In this document: one piece after another, positions 46,638 through 55,975 of the stretch
Position numbering within the stretch: position 1 is the first letter of the stretch
Layout: each line of letters opens with the position of its first letter
Origin: 0-14-0-80-60-11 sp049322355
Lineage (GTDB): Bacteria > Desulfobacterota > Desulfobaccia > Desulfobaccales > 0-14-0-80-60-11
DNA: 64,000 nucleotides
NCBI GenBank assembly: GCA_049322355.1
Contig: JBMORG010000027.1
Span: forward strand, 62,001 to 126,000
Direction of reading: 5' to 3'
Notes under the pieces: model-generated
What the model saw: only the letters and a program-made list of their open reading frames with translations
Database searches by the model: none
Told to the model about the DNA's origin: nothing
Translations under genes and position numbers: made by a program

Positions 46638-48557
46638 ATGACCACCGCCCCCATCATTCTAGGCACCGCCGGGCACATTGACCACGGCAAAAGCGCCCTG
46701 ATCAAGGCCCTCACCGGCACCGACCCGGACCGTCTCAAGGAGGAAAAACTCCGGGGCATCACCATTGAGCTGGGCTTTGCCGAGCTGGAGCTGCCCTCGG
46801 GCCAGCACCTGGGCATTGTGGACGTCCCGGGGCATGAGCGTTTCGTGCGCCACATGGTGGCCGGCGCCACCGGTATGGACCTGGTGGCCCTGGTCATCGC
46901 CGCAGACGAAGGCGTCATGCCCCAGACCCGGGAGCACCTGGAGATTTGCCAGCTCCTCAAGGTCAAGCAGGGCCTGGTGGTGCTCACCAAGGTGGACCTG
47001 GTGGAGGAAGACTGGCTGGACTTGGTGGAGGAAGAAGTGAAGGAGGCCCTCCAGGGCACCTTCCTGGAAGGGGCGCCCATTGAGCGTTTTTCCGCAATAA
47101 CCGGCTTCGGCAAGGAGCACCTCCTGGCCACCCTGGCGGATTTGGCCGCCCAGGTGCCCCCCAAGCCTGCCACCGGCATCTTCCGCCTGCCCATCGACCG
47201 GGTCTTCACCATCAAGGGCTTCGGCACCGTGGTCACCGGCACCGCCATTTCCGGCCGCTTGAAGGTGGGCGAGGCAGTGAACATCTACCCACCGGCCTTC
47301 AAGGCGAAAGTAAGGGGGCTCCAGGTGCACGGCCAGACGGTGGAGGAGGCCCTGGCGGGCAACCGCACCGCCATCAACCTCCAGGGCCTGGAAAAAGAAG
47401 AAGTGGAGCGGGGCATGGTGGTGGCCCCTCCTGGGTCCTTGATCTCCAGCCGCCGCCTGGACGCTTATCTCGAAGTCCTCCCCAGTGCCCCCCGGCCTCT
47501 GAAGCACCGCCAGGCAGTGCGCTTCCACACCGGCACCAGCGAGCGGGTGGCCATGCCCCTGATCCTGGACGCCGATGAACTGCCGCCTGGGGCCTCGGGC
47601 TTCGTCCAATTTTTCCTCCGGGAACCCCTGGCCTTGAAACCCGGCGACCGCCTGGTGATCCGCAGTTTCTCCCCGGCCTTTACCTGGGGCGGCGGCATTG
47701 TCCTGCACGTCAATCCCCCCCGGCACAAACGGCGCAACCCCGAGGTGTTGGAGCACTTCAAAACTCTGGAGCAGGGCGCCCCGGAGGACATTTTGCGCCT
47801 CTACCTGGCCGAAGCCGGAGCCGCGGGGCGCTCCCGGCCCGAGCTCACGGCGCTGTTGCCGTGGGACCCCGGAAATCTGGCCAACCTGCTAAATAAACTC
47901 GTGGGTCAAAGCCAGGTGCTTAATTACGACCAGGAAAATCAGCGCTATCTTCTGACCGCCACCGCCCAGGAGCTGCAGCAGCAGATTCAACAGCTATTAG
48001 CTGATTACCACCGCAAATTCCCACTCAAGCCCGGTTTGTCCAAGGAGGAACTGCGGCGGCAACTGCCGCCGGCCATGGAGGTGCGCCTGTTCAATTATCT
48101 GTTGGGCGATCTGGCACAAAAGAAACGGGTGGTGGCGGAAAAAGACCTGGTGCGCCTGAGCACCCACAAAATTACCCTGGCCCAAGACCAAGAGGACCTT
48201 TCCCGCCGCCTGGAAGACTCGTACCGCCGGGGCCACTTGTCGCCGCCCACCTTCAAGGAGGCCACCGAGGCCCTGAAGATTCCTCCTGATAAGGTGAAGC
48301 AGCTTCTCCAGGTTTTGGTTAATCAGGGGCGGCTCATCAAAGTGAAAGAAGACCTCTATTTCCACCAGGCCGCCATCAGTGAACTGAAGGCCGCACTCAT
48401 CGATTTTCTCAAGAAAAACCGAGAGATCACCGTGGTCCAGTTCAAAGACCTGACTCAGACCAGCCGTAAATTCACCATCCCGCTCCTGGAATACTTTGAC
48501 ACCACCCGCACCACGGTCCGGGTGGGCGAGGCCCGGCGGCTGCGGGAGGGTGCCTGA
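46638..48557 (+). CDS. selB: Selenocysteine-specific translation elongation factor
   Basis: 639 residues. EF-Tu-like GTPase with GTAGHIDHGKSALIKAL (G1), LRGITIELGFA (switch), DVPGHERFVRHMVAGA (G3), VLTKVDLV (G4) and domains II-III (LPIDRVFTIKGFGTVVTG). Winged-helix domains fill the C-terminal ~240 residues and bind SECIS hairpins. It delivers Sec-tRNA at UGA codons, so the organism makes selenoproteins. selA, selC and selD were not found in the window, nor was a UGA-interrupted gene. Confidence 0.96.
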   Translation: MTTAPIILGTAGHIDHGKSALIKALTGTDPDRLKEEKLRGITIELGFAELELPSGQHLGIVDVPGHERFVRHMVAGATGMDLVALVIAADEGVMPQTREHLEICQLLKVKQGLVVLTKVDLVEEDWLDLVEEEVKEALQGTFLEGAPIERFSAITGFGKEHLLATLADLAAQVPPKPATGIFRLPIDRVFTIKGFGTVVTGTAISGRLKVGEAVNIYPPAFKAKVRGLQVHGQTVEEALAGNRTAINLQGLEKEEVERGMVVAPPGSLISSRRLDAYLEVLPSAPRPLKHRQAVRFHTGTSERVAMPLILDADELPPGASGFVQFFLREPLALKPGDRLVIRSFSPAFTWGGGIVLHVNPPRHKRRNPEVLEHFKTLEQGAPEDILRLYLAEAGAAGRSRPELTALLPWDPGNLANLLNKLVGQSQVLNYDQENQRYLLTATAQELQQQIQQLLADYHRKFPLKPGLSKEELRRQLPPAMEVRLFNYLLGDLAQKKRVVAEKDLVRLSTHKITLAQDQEDLSRRLEDSYRRGHLSPPTFKEATEALKIPPDKVKQLLQVLVNQGRLIKVKEDLYFHQAAISELKAALIDFLKKNREITVVQFKDLTQTSRKFTIPLLEYFDTTRTTVRVGEARRLREGA

Positions 48558-48584
48558 CCTGCCTGATGATGCCAAGGCTCTTCC

Positions 48585-50273
48585 ATGATTCCTAGTCATC
48601 GGCGTTGCCGGCAATCCTGCCTGATTTTGCTTCTGGCTTGGCTTGCTTTGGCCGTGGTCCCTTCCGGGGCCCTGGCCTTATCGGCCCGGGATCTGATTGT
48701 GGTTTACAACCGCAACGTGGTCGAAAGCCAGGCCGTAGCCGCTTATTATGCCGAAAAACGTAACGTGCCCGTCGAAAACCTGGTGGGCGTGGAGGTCTCC
48801 ACTTCCGAAGACATGTCCCGGCAGGAATTTGACGAGAAATTGGCTCCTCCCGTACGAGCCTTGGTAAACAGGCTCAAAGCCCAGGCCAGAACCCCGGCTA
48901 TTCTTCTGGTTTACGGCATCCCTCTGCGGGTGGGGCCGACTTCGACTACCAAGGCAGACCAGGCCTTTAAAGAACTAACCGTCCAAAAGGTCAACGAATA
49001 TCAAAGACTGGTTTTGCAACTGGTTGTGAGGTTGGATCGGTTGACACCGCCTTTGCCTGGCTTACCCGGCAAACCCGATTGGCATGACCCGGGAAAAAAG
49101 CCTTATTCCCCCCGGGAAATCCTGGCCATGGCTCACAAGTCTTTCCTTCGGGGAATGGCATATCTCCAAAAGCAGCCTGCCGGAGATGCTCCAACCCGGA
49201 AGAAAGTTATGTCGCTTTTGATCAAGCTGGGGGGGACTTCACCCGAAGCCCGGGCCTTGATGGAAAGAATAGCCCGGAGCCAGGGCAAGGAGCGCCAAGC
49301 CCTGCAACAACAGGAACTCCTGGGCTGGGATGCCGTCATGAGCAGCAACGTGCAAGAGGAAATGTTTCGCGGGATCTTGCCCAAGAGCGCCCTGGATGTT
49401 GCCTCAGCCATTCGTTTTTCCTATGGCCTCATCGGCGAACTGAAATTTTGGGATTCTGCCCGGAGCCTGTACGAAAAACGGGAGACCGCAGCCGCGGTGG
49501 ACAGCGAAATGACCCTGATTATGGGCGGGCCCTACCAAACCGCGGGTTGGCTGCCCAACCCCTTTAACCTCGGGTATAATCGCTGGTCGGTTATTGACCG
49601 GGTAAAAGCCAGAACTTTGATGGTGAGCCGACTGGACGGCCCCACCCCGGCCATCGCCCGGCGTCTGGTGGACGATGCCCTGGAAGTCGAAAAGATCGGT
49701 TTAAATGGCACCTTTTACCTCGACGCCCGGGGGCTCACCGGCCAGGTGACCCTAGGCAATTACACCTGGTTCGACCAGCATCTGGTCCGCCTCTATGACC
49801 TGATAAAGAAATACTCCGATATGAAGGTGGTCCTGGATAAAAAGCCCGAGGTTTTTGCGCCGGATTCCTGTCCTGATGCGGCCCTCTATTGCGGCTGGTA
49901 TTCCGTGGGGAACTATGTCCCCGCTTTCAAGTGGACCAAGGGGGCCGTGGGTTATCATGTGGCCAGTCATGAAGCCGGCACTTTGAGGCAGCCGGGCAGA
50001 AACGTCTGGTGCAAACGCATGCTGGAGGAGGGGGTGGCCGCAACCCTGGGCCCGGTGAACGAACCCTACCTGCACACCTTTCCTCTCCCGGACCAGTTTT
50101 TTCCCTTGCTTATGACCGGCAAGGGCACATTGTTGGAGGTCTATTTCTTAACTATCCCCCAGATTTCTTGGATGCAAGTCCTTATCGGTGACCCGTTGTA
50201 TTGCCCTTTCAAAAAAAATCCGGCCATCCGCCCTGCCAAAGGCCAAGAGGCCCTGACCCCTGAGAAGAATTAG
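48585..50273 (+). CDS. TIGR03790-family exported protein
   Basis: 562 residues with an N-terminal signal peptide (about 1-32, LILLLAWLALAVVPSGALA). Family-like segments: ILLVYGIPLRVGPTS, MVSRLDGPTPAIARRLVDD, GWYSVGNYVPAFKWTKGAVG, YHVASHEAGTLRQPGRNVW and ATLGPVNEPYLHTFPLPD. TIGR03790 proteins are of unknown function, found in scattered bacteria and predicted to be outside the cytoplasm. The ~130-residue helical insert between YGIPLRVG and the sugar-hydrolase-like core (about 135-260) seems longer than I expect. It starts 27 nt after selB. Confidence 0.85.
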   Translation: MIPSHRRCRQSCLILLLAWLALAVVPSGALALSARDLIVVYNRNVVESQAVAAYYAEKRNVPVENLVGVEVSTSEDMSRQEFDEKLAPPVRALVNRLKAQARTPAILLVYGIPLRVGPTSTTKADQAFKELTVQKVNEYQRLVLQLVVRLDRLTPPLPGLPGKPDWHDPGKKPYSPREILAMAHKSFLRGMAYLQKQPAGDAPTRKKVMSLLIKLGGTSPEARALMERIARSQGKERQALQQQELLGWDAVMSSNVQEEMFRGILPKSALDVASAIRFSYGLIGELKFWDSARSLYEKRETAAAVDSEMTLIMGGPYQTAGWLPNPFNLGYNRWSVIDRVKARTLMVSRLDGPTPAIARRLVDDALEVEKIGLNGTFYLDARGLTGQVTLGNYTWFDQHLVRLYDLIKKYSDMKVVLDKKPEVFAPDSCPDAALYCGWYSVGNYVPAFKWTKGAVGYHVASHEAGTLRQPGRNVWCKRMLEEGVAATLGPVNEPYLHTFPLPDQFFPLLMTGKGTLLEVYFLTIPQISWMQVLIGDPLYCPFKKNPAIRPAKGQEALTPEKN

Positions 50274-50423
50274 ACGAATCTCCTTTCATTGCCAATGGCG
50301 GGATCATGGGATAAAATGGCCTATGGAGTTCGGGTGTAGTTATCGGGGGTTATGGTTGGCGTATTGGTTGCGGGCAAGTGGACTGCGCCTCTTGTTTGGA
50401 GGTGCCCGGAAGGGGTACCCGTC

Positions 50424-51296
50424 ATGACCACCATGTCATTCTTGGAGCATCTGGAGGAATTGCGCCAGCGTCTTATTGTCTGTGTGGCGGCGATCCTCAT
50501 CTGTATGGCGATTGCCTGGCCCCTGGTCCCCACGGTACAGACTTATATCACCAAGCCCTTGCAAGAACCCTCGGTAACCCAAAAATGGTCGTACCTGGCG
50601 GAATCCTGGCTCATCCAGAAATTTCCCCAGATAGGCCAAATCTTGGGCGGTCAACCGAAGCCTCCCGAGGTAACTCCTCATCGTTTAAACTATATGGCCC
50701 CGCTGGAGCCTTTTTTCGTCCAGATGAAGATTGCCTTGATCACCGGGCTGGCCTTGGCCTTTCCCCTCATTCTCTATCAGATGTGGCTGTTTTTTGCCCC
50801 GGCCCTTTACCCCCAGGAAAAGAAAATTATTTATTATTTTCTTCCCATCGGCACCGTCGCCTTTATCCTGGGGGATATCTTTTTTCTCAAGCTGGTGTGG
50901 CCACTGATAATTTCCTTTTCGCTGCGCTATGAAAGCGAGTTTCTGTTCTCCATGCTCAACCTGACCCAGTTTGTGGATTTCTGCCTGCGTCTGCTCCTGC
51001 TTTTCGGCTTAATCTTTGAACTGCCCCTGATCCTGTTGATCCTGGCCCGGGTGGGAATTGTCCGGGTGGATTTCCTGCGCCGGCAGCGTCGATTGGCTAT
51101 CCTCCTCAGCGCTGTGGTGGCTGCTTTTCATGCCGATGTCCTCACCATGGCGGCCATCGCCATACCCCTCTATGGCATGTATGAGCTCTCCATCCTGACG
51201 GTCCGGGTCTTCGGCGGGCCTTACAGCCGGGGCGAGGATTTGGAATCGGCCGCCATGCCCGGCGAACCGGGTCTGGGGCCGCCTTCTGCATCCTAA
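50424..51296 (+). CDS. tatC: Twin-arginine translocase subunit TatC, divergent
   Basis: 290 residues from the ATG at 50424 (MTTMSFLEHLEELRQRL); the open frame to 50352 is rejected. Six hydrophobic helices are present. The start SFLEHLEELRQRL, YMAPLEPFFVQMKIAL, LYQMWLFFAPALYPQEKK and the cytoplasmic FGLIFELPLILLIL segments match TatC. The first periplasmic loop is about 30 residues longer than in E. coli. The late loop PPDxxSQ is replaced by FHADVLTM, and the C-terminus is long. tatA and tatB are not adjacent. It probably works in Tat export; the changes could reflect an altered partner. Confidence 0.88.
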   Translation: MTTMSFLEHLEELRQRLIVCVAAILICMAIAWPLVPTVQTYITKPLQEPSVTQKWSYLAESWLIQKFPQIGQILGGQPKPPEVTPHRLNYMAPLEPFFVQMKIALITGLALAFPLILYQMWLFFAPALYPQEKKIIYYFLPIGTVAFILGDIFFLKLVWPLIISFSLRYESEFLFSMLNLTQFVDFCLRLLLLFGLIFELPLILLILARVGIVRVDFLRRQRRLAILLSAVVAAFHADVLTMAAIAIPLYGMYELSILTVRVFGGPYSRGEDLESAAMPGEPGLGPPSAS

Positions 51297-51375
51297 TCCC
51301 CTGTATCTTGGCGAGATGCCCATTATCTTAAAATTATTGGCAATTTGACTATCTTAACCCAAGACCTGTATTGCA

Positions 51376-51405
51376 TTGACATCTTTAGGGACTGACCTAT
51401 ATATT
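51376..51405 (+). promoter_or_regulatory. Sigma-70-type promoter for the plsB-like gene
   Basis: TTGACA (51376-51381), 18-base spacer, TATATT (51400-51405; five of six). The gene starts at 51432, about 20 bases after the predicted start of transcription. Confidence 0.65.
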
Positions 51406-51431
51406 CACTGGATAATGACGATAAAAGGCTC

Positions 51432-54134
51432 ATGATGAACACAGACATGGAAAAACCGGTTCCCGGCGGGCCTGAGGCCCCCGGCGCCGAAAAGCCTCGC
51501 AGCTGGCTGGGCCGGATTCTGGGCGGCCTGGCCGGTTGGCTGGGGGGATATGATTATCATTACTCCGGGTACCTGCCTTCTCGCCCGGGATTCTTGTTGC
51601 GGTATACCCTGGACCCCTTCTTCAAACGGGTTACGGTAAAGGAACGCTATCTGGAGCGACTCCAGGAACTGGCCACTAAGGGAGCGGTGGTCTATACCCT
51701 AAAATACCGCAGCCATTTGGACTTTCTCTTTTTTAACCGGCGCTATCAAAAGCTGGGAGTGGTGGCTCCGGAAGTAGCCTTCGACCTGAATCTGTGGATG
51801 TGGCAGCCTTTGTCCCATCTCATTCAGATCGTTTCCGCGGCAATCAATTATTTTACCCGTCGGCGCTCCTGGCCCAACCCCTTCCAGGATGGCTATTTCC
51901 TGAAGACCATCCAGGAAAAACGCGGCTCCCTCCTCTTTCTGGTGGACCAAGTGGGGTTCCGGCAACGCTTCCTTAGGCCCCGGGAAGACCCCATCCGCCA
52001 TCTCCTGGAGATCCAGGAACAGGTGGATTTTCCCATTTTTCTGGTTCCCCAGATGGTCGTGTATGAAAAGATCGCCTTTCGGGAAAACACGGCATTGTGG
52101 CAGCTTTTTTTCGGCGACCGGGAAAACCCTGGCAGGTTGCGAAAGCTGAGCCTGTGCATCCTTAAAGCCAAAGGCGCCGTGGTGGAAGTGGTGGAGCCGG
52201 TAAATCTTCAAGAGGCCCTGGCGGCTGCGTCTCCTGACGTCCGCCTCCGGGACCTGGCCCAGGAAATCCGGCGAGAGATGATCAAGCGCCTCGACTTGCA
52301 GCGGCGGGTGATTATCGGCCCGGTGGTCAAGTCCCGGGAAGAAGTCATGGAACTCACCCTCACAGATCCGGCCCTGACCCACTCCATGGAGCACCTGGCG
52401 GAAACCGAAAAAAAGAAACTGGCCAAGATCAAAAAAACTGCCCAGGATTACTTTTGGGAGATTTCCGCCGATCCCAACGTCTTTTACACCAGTGCCATGC
52501 ACCGGTTGGTGAATTGGCTGTCCCAACATCTGTTCGATGGCATCGCCTTTGATACCCAGGGGTTCGAAAAGGTGCGGGAGGCCAATCAGCGGGGCAACCT
52601 GATTTTCGTCCCCTGCCACAAAAGCCACCTGGATTACCTTATTCTCAACAACCTCATTTTCCAGCACCATTTGCAGTCACCCCGCATCGCCGCAGGCAAG
52701 AACCTCTCGTTCTGGCCCCTGGGCCCCATTTTCCGGGGCTCCGGCGCGTTTTTCATCCGGCGCCGGTTCCTGGGCGGCAAACTCTATGCCGAGGTCCTCT
52801 ATACCTACATCAAGACCCTGATCAAGACCGGCTTTAACCTGGAATTCTTTATTGAAGGAGGGCGCAGCCGCACCGGTAAATTGGTGCTCCCCAAGCTGGG
52901 ACTCCTCAATATGATTCTCCGGACCTACGACGAAGGGGCGGCTCCCGATATTCTCTTTGTCCCCACTTTCATTGGCTACGACCAGGTGTTGGAGGAAAAG
53001 GCTTACCTCAAGGAATTGGAGGGCGGCAAAAAAGAAGCGGAATCGGTGGGCCAATTGGTTAACGCCAGAAAATTCTTACAAAAACGTTACGGTAGGGCTT
53101 ATATCCAGTTCAGCGAACCCATTTCCTTGAAAGACTACCTGGCTGGATTGCATCAAATGGAGCCGGGAGAAGTACAGGCCCGCCTCCACGGCCAGGAACT
53201 GGCTTACCGCATTATCCAGTCCATTAACCAGATTTCCGTGGTCACTCCTTTCTCCCTGGTCTGCGCGGCCCTCCTTACCTATCCCAGGAAAGGGGTGTAC
53301 CGCCGGGAACTTTTGCAAATCATCCAGGTCCTATACTCTTACCTAAAGGCCCAGCAGGTGCCTGAAGCCGATTCCCTGGAAGACCTCAACCAGGCGGTGG
53401 AAGATACCCTGGTCTTGTGCGAGTCCCGGAAGCTCGTCACCCCCATCGAAAAGGAAGAAGGACTTACCGATGAATTGGGTTTGGGCGGCTACAGCATCGA
53501 TGAATCCAAACGCCCCCTGCTGGAATACTATAAAAACAATATCTTGCACTTCTTCCTGCCTGCGGCCATGGTCTCCCTGGGCATCCTGGCCCGCCAGGGC
53601 TTTGAATTCAACCGGAGCCAAATTCTCGAGGACTATTGCTTCCTCCAGGATTTCTTCCGCAACGAATTCATTTTCAGCGATGCCGACCCTGAGACCCAGG
53701 TCAAGGAAACCCTGGACTATTTTGAATCCCGGGGAGTGGTGATCAATCTCGACCCCCAGAACGCTTCCTATACCCTGTCGGCTTCCGGCCTCAAAGAATT
53801 GGCCTACTTCGCCAACCTCCTGTTCAACTATCTGGAATCTTACTGGATCGTGCTCCGCTCTATCAAATTTCTCCAGAAAAAGCCCCGGAGTGAGAAGGAA
53901 TTTTTAAAACGCATCCAGTCCATCGGCCAGAAACTTCATAAGATGGGGGAAGTGGAGCGGAGCGAAGCCTTGTCCGAAGCCACCTTCCAAAACGCCTTGA
54001 AGATTTTCGGAGAAAAGGGCATCGTCCTGAAAAAGGCCCCGGAAGGCAAGGGCGCCACCACCTTCAGCCGCCCCGCGGACGAAGATGCCAAAGAATACTA
54101 TGGCCGGCAACTGGCCCGGTTCCTCAGAAGATAG
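51432..54134 (+). CDS. Large glycerol-3-phosphate acyltransferase (PlsB-like)
   Basis: 900 residues. The active domain is central: HKSHLD (H396 to D401, the HX4D motif), then FFIEGGRSRTGKLVLPKLG and VPTFIGYDQVLE. These motifs match PlsB, the sn-glycerol-3-phosphate acyltransferase that starts phospholipid synthesis. An N-terminal region (about 70-300) repeats the fold but is degraded: KYRSHLDFLFFNRR has S94-H95-L96-D97 without the first His, while LVPQMVVYEK and FRQRFL mimic later motifs. The C-terminal ~270 residues are helical. There is no membrane helix. It is transcribed from its own promoter. Confidence 0.88.
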   Translation: MMNTDMEKPVPGGPEAPGAEKPRSWLGRILGGLAGWLGGYDYHYSGYLPSRPGFLLRYTLDPFFKRVTVKERYLERLQELATKGAVVYTLKYRSHLDFLFFNRRYQKLGVVAPEVAFDLNLWMWQPLSHLIQIVSAAINYFTRRRSWPNPFQDGYFLKTIQEKRGSLLFLVDQVGFRQRFLRPREDPIRHLLEIQEQVDFPIFLVPQMVVYEKIAFRENTALWQLFFGDRENPGRLRKLSLCILKAKGAVVEVVEPVNLQEALAAASPDVRLRDLAQEIRREMIKRLDLQRRVIIGPVVKSREEVMELTLTDPALTHSMEHLAETEKKKLAKIKKTAQDYFWEISADPNVFYTSAMHRLVNWLSQHLFDGIAFDTQGFEKVREANQRGNLIFVPCHKSHLDYLILNNLIFQHHLQSPRIAAGKNLSFWPLGPIFRGSGAFFIRRRFLGGKLYAEVLYTYIKTLIKTGFNLEFFIEGGRSRTGKLVLPKLGLLNMILRTYDEGAAPDILFVPTFIGYDQVLEEKAYLKELEGGKKEAESVGQLVNARKFLQKRYGRAYIQFSEPISLKDYLAGLHQMEPGEVQARLHGQELAYRIIQSINQISVVTPFSLVCAALLTYPRKGVYRRELLQIIQVLYSYLKAQQVPEADSLEDLNQAVEDTLVLCESRKLVTPIEKEEGLTDELGLGGYSIDESKRPLLEYYKNNILHFFLPAAMVSLGILARQGFEFNRSQILEDYCFLQDFFRNEFIFSDADPETQVKETLDYFESRGVVINLDPQNASYTLSASGLKELAYFANLLFNYLESYWIVLRSIKFLQKKPRSEKEFLKRIQSIGQKLHKMGEVERSEALSEATFQNALKIFGEKGIVLKKAPEGKGATTFSRPADEDAKEYYGRQLARFLRR

Positions 54135-54301
54135 AGGAAAGGCAGGGATCAGGGGCCAGAGGTTAGAAAAATTGATTTTTATAAACCCAATATGCTTCTC
54201 TGGGCTCAGTATGACATCTTTCCCCGCTGCGATGTTTTGATAACGGTTTGAGAATTCTGTGAAAATCCAAATTGGGACATCCGCCCCCTATTGTTCATGT
54301 G

Positions 54302-54323
54302 GCGCCGTTGGCCTCGACGGCGC
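54302..54323. other. GC-rich hairpin in the plsB to TIGR00725 gap
   Basis: GCGCCGT-TGGCCTCG-ACGGCGC is a 7-bp perfect stem, followed by TTTCACCTTCTT. The 258-base gap 54135-54392 also has ACAGGC-tggaag-GCCTGT (54360-54377), which could end the convergent minus-strand gene. Nothing else is recognised. Confidence 0.45.
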
Positions 54324-54392
54324 TTTCACCTTCTTATCGTAATGATTTATGCCGGTTGCACAGGCTGGAAGGCCTGTACTACCCCCAGGCCC

Positions 54393-54854
54393 CTATCTCC
54401 CAACCGCCTCCCAGGCCAGGGCCACAGCTTCCTCGGCGCTGCCCGCCCTTTGCAGGCCCGGCAGGTCCCAACTCACCTGCAAGACGATCACCGGTTTGCC
54501 CAATTTCAAGGCGATGGCCGCCTCGGATATGGTGCCGTAGCTGCCGTCCACCGCAATGACCGCGTCGGCGCTGTGGGCAATAAGAACGTTCCGGGCGTGT
54601 CCCAGGTTGGTGGCGATGGTATAGGTGAGGTAGGGATTGGCCCGCCTCCGGTCCCCATCCGGGAGGATGCCCAGGCTGACGCCCCCGGCTTCCCTGGCTC
54701 CCTGGGCCGCCGCGGCCATGACTCCGCCCAGCCCCCCGCACAGCAGCACCGCCCCCCGGCGGGCCACCTCCCGCCCCACCTGCCGGGCCAGCAAAGCAGT
54801 CTCGGCGCTGATCTCGCCTCCGCCAATCACCGCGATATAAACCGGTTGCACCAC
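54393..54854 (-). CDS. TIGR00725-family (LOG-like) nucleotide-binding protein
   Basis: 153 residues. IAVIGGGEISAETALLARQVG, LLCGGLGGVMAAAAQGAREAGG, GILPDGDR, and VDGSYGTISEAAIALKLGKP are the family's motifs, related to the Lonely-guy (LOG) fold with the PGGxGT loop replaced by DGSYGT. Its reaction is unknown, with phosphoribohydrolase activity possible by homology. It is a lone minus-strand gene between the plsB-like gene and the M48 protease gene. Confidence 0.9.
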   Translation of the reverse strand: MVQPVYIAVIGGGEISAETALLARQVGREVARRGAVLLCGGLGGVMAAAAQGAREAGGVSLGILPDGDRRRANPYLTYTIATNLGHARNVLIAHSADAVIAVDGSYGTISEAAIALKLGKPVIVLQVSWDLPGLQRAGSAEEAVALAWEAVGR

Positions 54855-55047
54855 TTGTTCCCTTTCTCACCCCATGATTTTCCAGCCCAAGTTCCGGTCT
54901 GTGCTGGCCCCGTCATAAACATTTGGCAAATATGGCCCAATATAATACAATTCACTTAAGAATTTATAGAAATTGCCTAAATTATTCTCCTCTCCGGAGT
55001 TTAAAGATTTTGGGTTTAAATTTCCGGTTCAGGGGCAACTTACTCCG

Positions 55048-55065
55048 GAACCAGAACCCAGAACC
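55048..55065. repeat. CCAGAACCC-type repeat upstream of the M48 gene
   Basis: GAACCAGAACCCAGAACC, as in the tracts at 14925-14957 and 15069-15099. It lies 17 bases before the ATG at 55082, within the spurious upstream extension of the M48 frame. Confidence 0.6.
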
Positions 55066-55081
55066 TGATCAAGGGGCAGGC

Positions 55082-55975
55082 ATGCTCCCGACATCCCGAA
55101 ACGCCATCCTCTCTTTGCTCCTGGCCCTTACCGTACTGATGGGGGCCTGCGCCACTGCGCCCTATACCGGGCGCCGCCAACTTTTGATGACCTCCGAAGG
55201 CAGTGAAACCAACATGGGCTATCAGGCCTTCCATCAGATCAAGCAGAAGTATAAAGTTTCCCAAGACCCGGCCATTAACGCCGAAGTCAAAAAGGTGGGG
55301 GAACGGATCGCCGCGGCGGCCAAACGCCCCGATTTCCGCTGGGAGTTTGTGGTCTTCGACGAAAAGGAGGCCAACGCCTTTTGTCTTCCCGGCGGCAAGG
55401 TCGGCATTTTCACCGGCATCCTCAAGTACACCAAAGACGAAGCCGGTTTGGCCACGGTCATCTCCCATGAAGTGGCCCATGCCCTGGCCCGCCATGCCGG
55501 GGAGCGCATGAGCCAGGGCATGTTGGCCCAGATGGGAGGCATCGGTCTTAGCGCAGCCCTGGGCGGGGTGGGTTCCACCGCCGGCCAGGCCATCATGACG
55601 GGTTACAGCCTGGGGACCCAGTTCGGCATCCTGCTGCCTTACAGCCGGACCCAGGAATACGAGGCGGACCGCATTGGCCTTATCCTGATGGCCAAGGCGG
55701 GGTACGACCCGGCCCAGGCCCTGGAGTTCTGGAAACGGATGAGTGCCAAAGACAAGGGAGCCAAGCCTCCGCAATTCATGTCCACTCACCCCAGTGATGC
55801 CAATCGACTCCGGGAGATCCAGGCCTTCCTGCCCGAAGCCCGGAGATACTACCTCCCCGCCCAGTCGGCGGAAACCTCCCCCTCACCCAGGGCAGTCCCG
55901 CCTCCCAGTGCCAAATCATCAACCGCAGTCAAATCCGCCCCTGTAAGCGGCCGCTGGCTGCCTGAGTCCCGCTAA
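55082..55975 (+). CDS. M48-family metalloprotease, probable lipoprotein
   Basis: 297 residues from the ATG at 55082 (AGGGGCAGG upstream). N-terminal signal: LLLALTVLMGACATAP, with Cys in a lipobox-like MGAC. The zinc motif HEVAH spans 129-133 (ISHEVAHALARH), and the third ligand Glu is in TQEYEADRIGLILM. A Pro/Ser-rich tail follows about residue 255. Related enzymes (LoiP, BepA, YcaL) act in outer-membrane quality control. The frame continues upstream to 54923 but this is repeat DNA and noncoding. It probably sits in the periplasm, anchored to a membrane. Confidence 0.92.
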   Translation: MLPTSRNAILSLLLALTVLMGACATAPYTGRRQLLMTSEGSETNMGYQAFHQIKQKYKVSQDPAINAEVKKVGERIAAAAKRPDFRWEFVVFDEKEANAFCLPGGKVGIFTGILKYTKDEAGLATVISHEVAHALARHAGERMSQGMLAQMGGIGLSAALGGVGSTAGQAIMTGYSLGTQFGILLPYSRTQEYEADRIGLILMAKAGYDPAQALEFWKRMSAKDKGAKPPQFMSTHPSDANRLREIQAFLPEARRYYLPAQSAETSPSPRAVPPPSAKSSTAVKSAPVSGRWLPESR

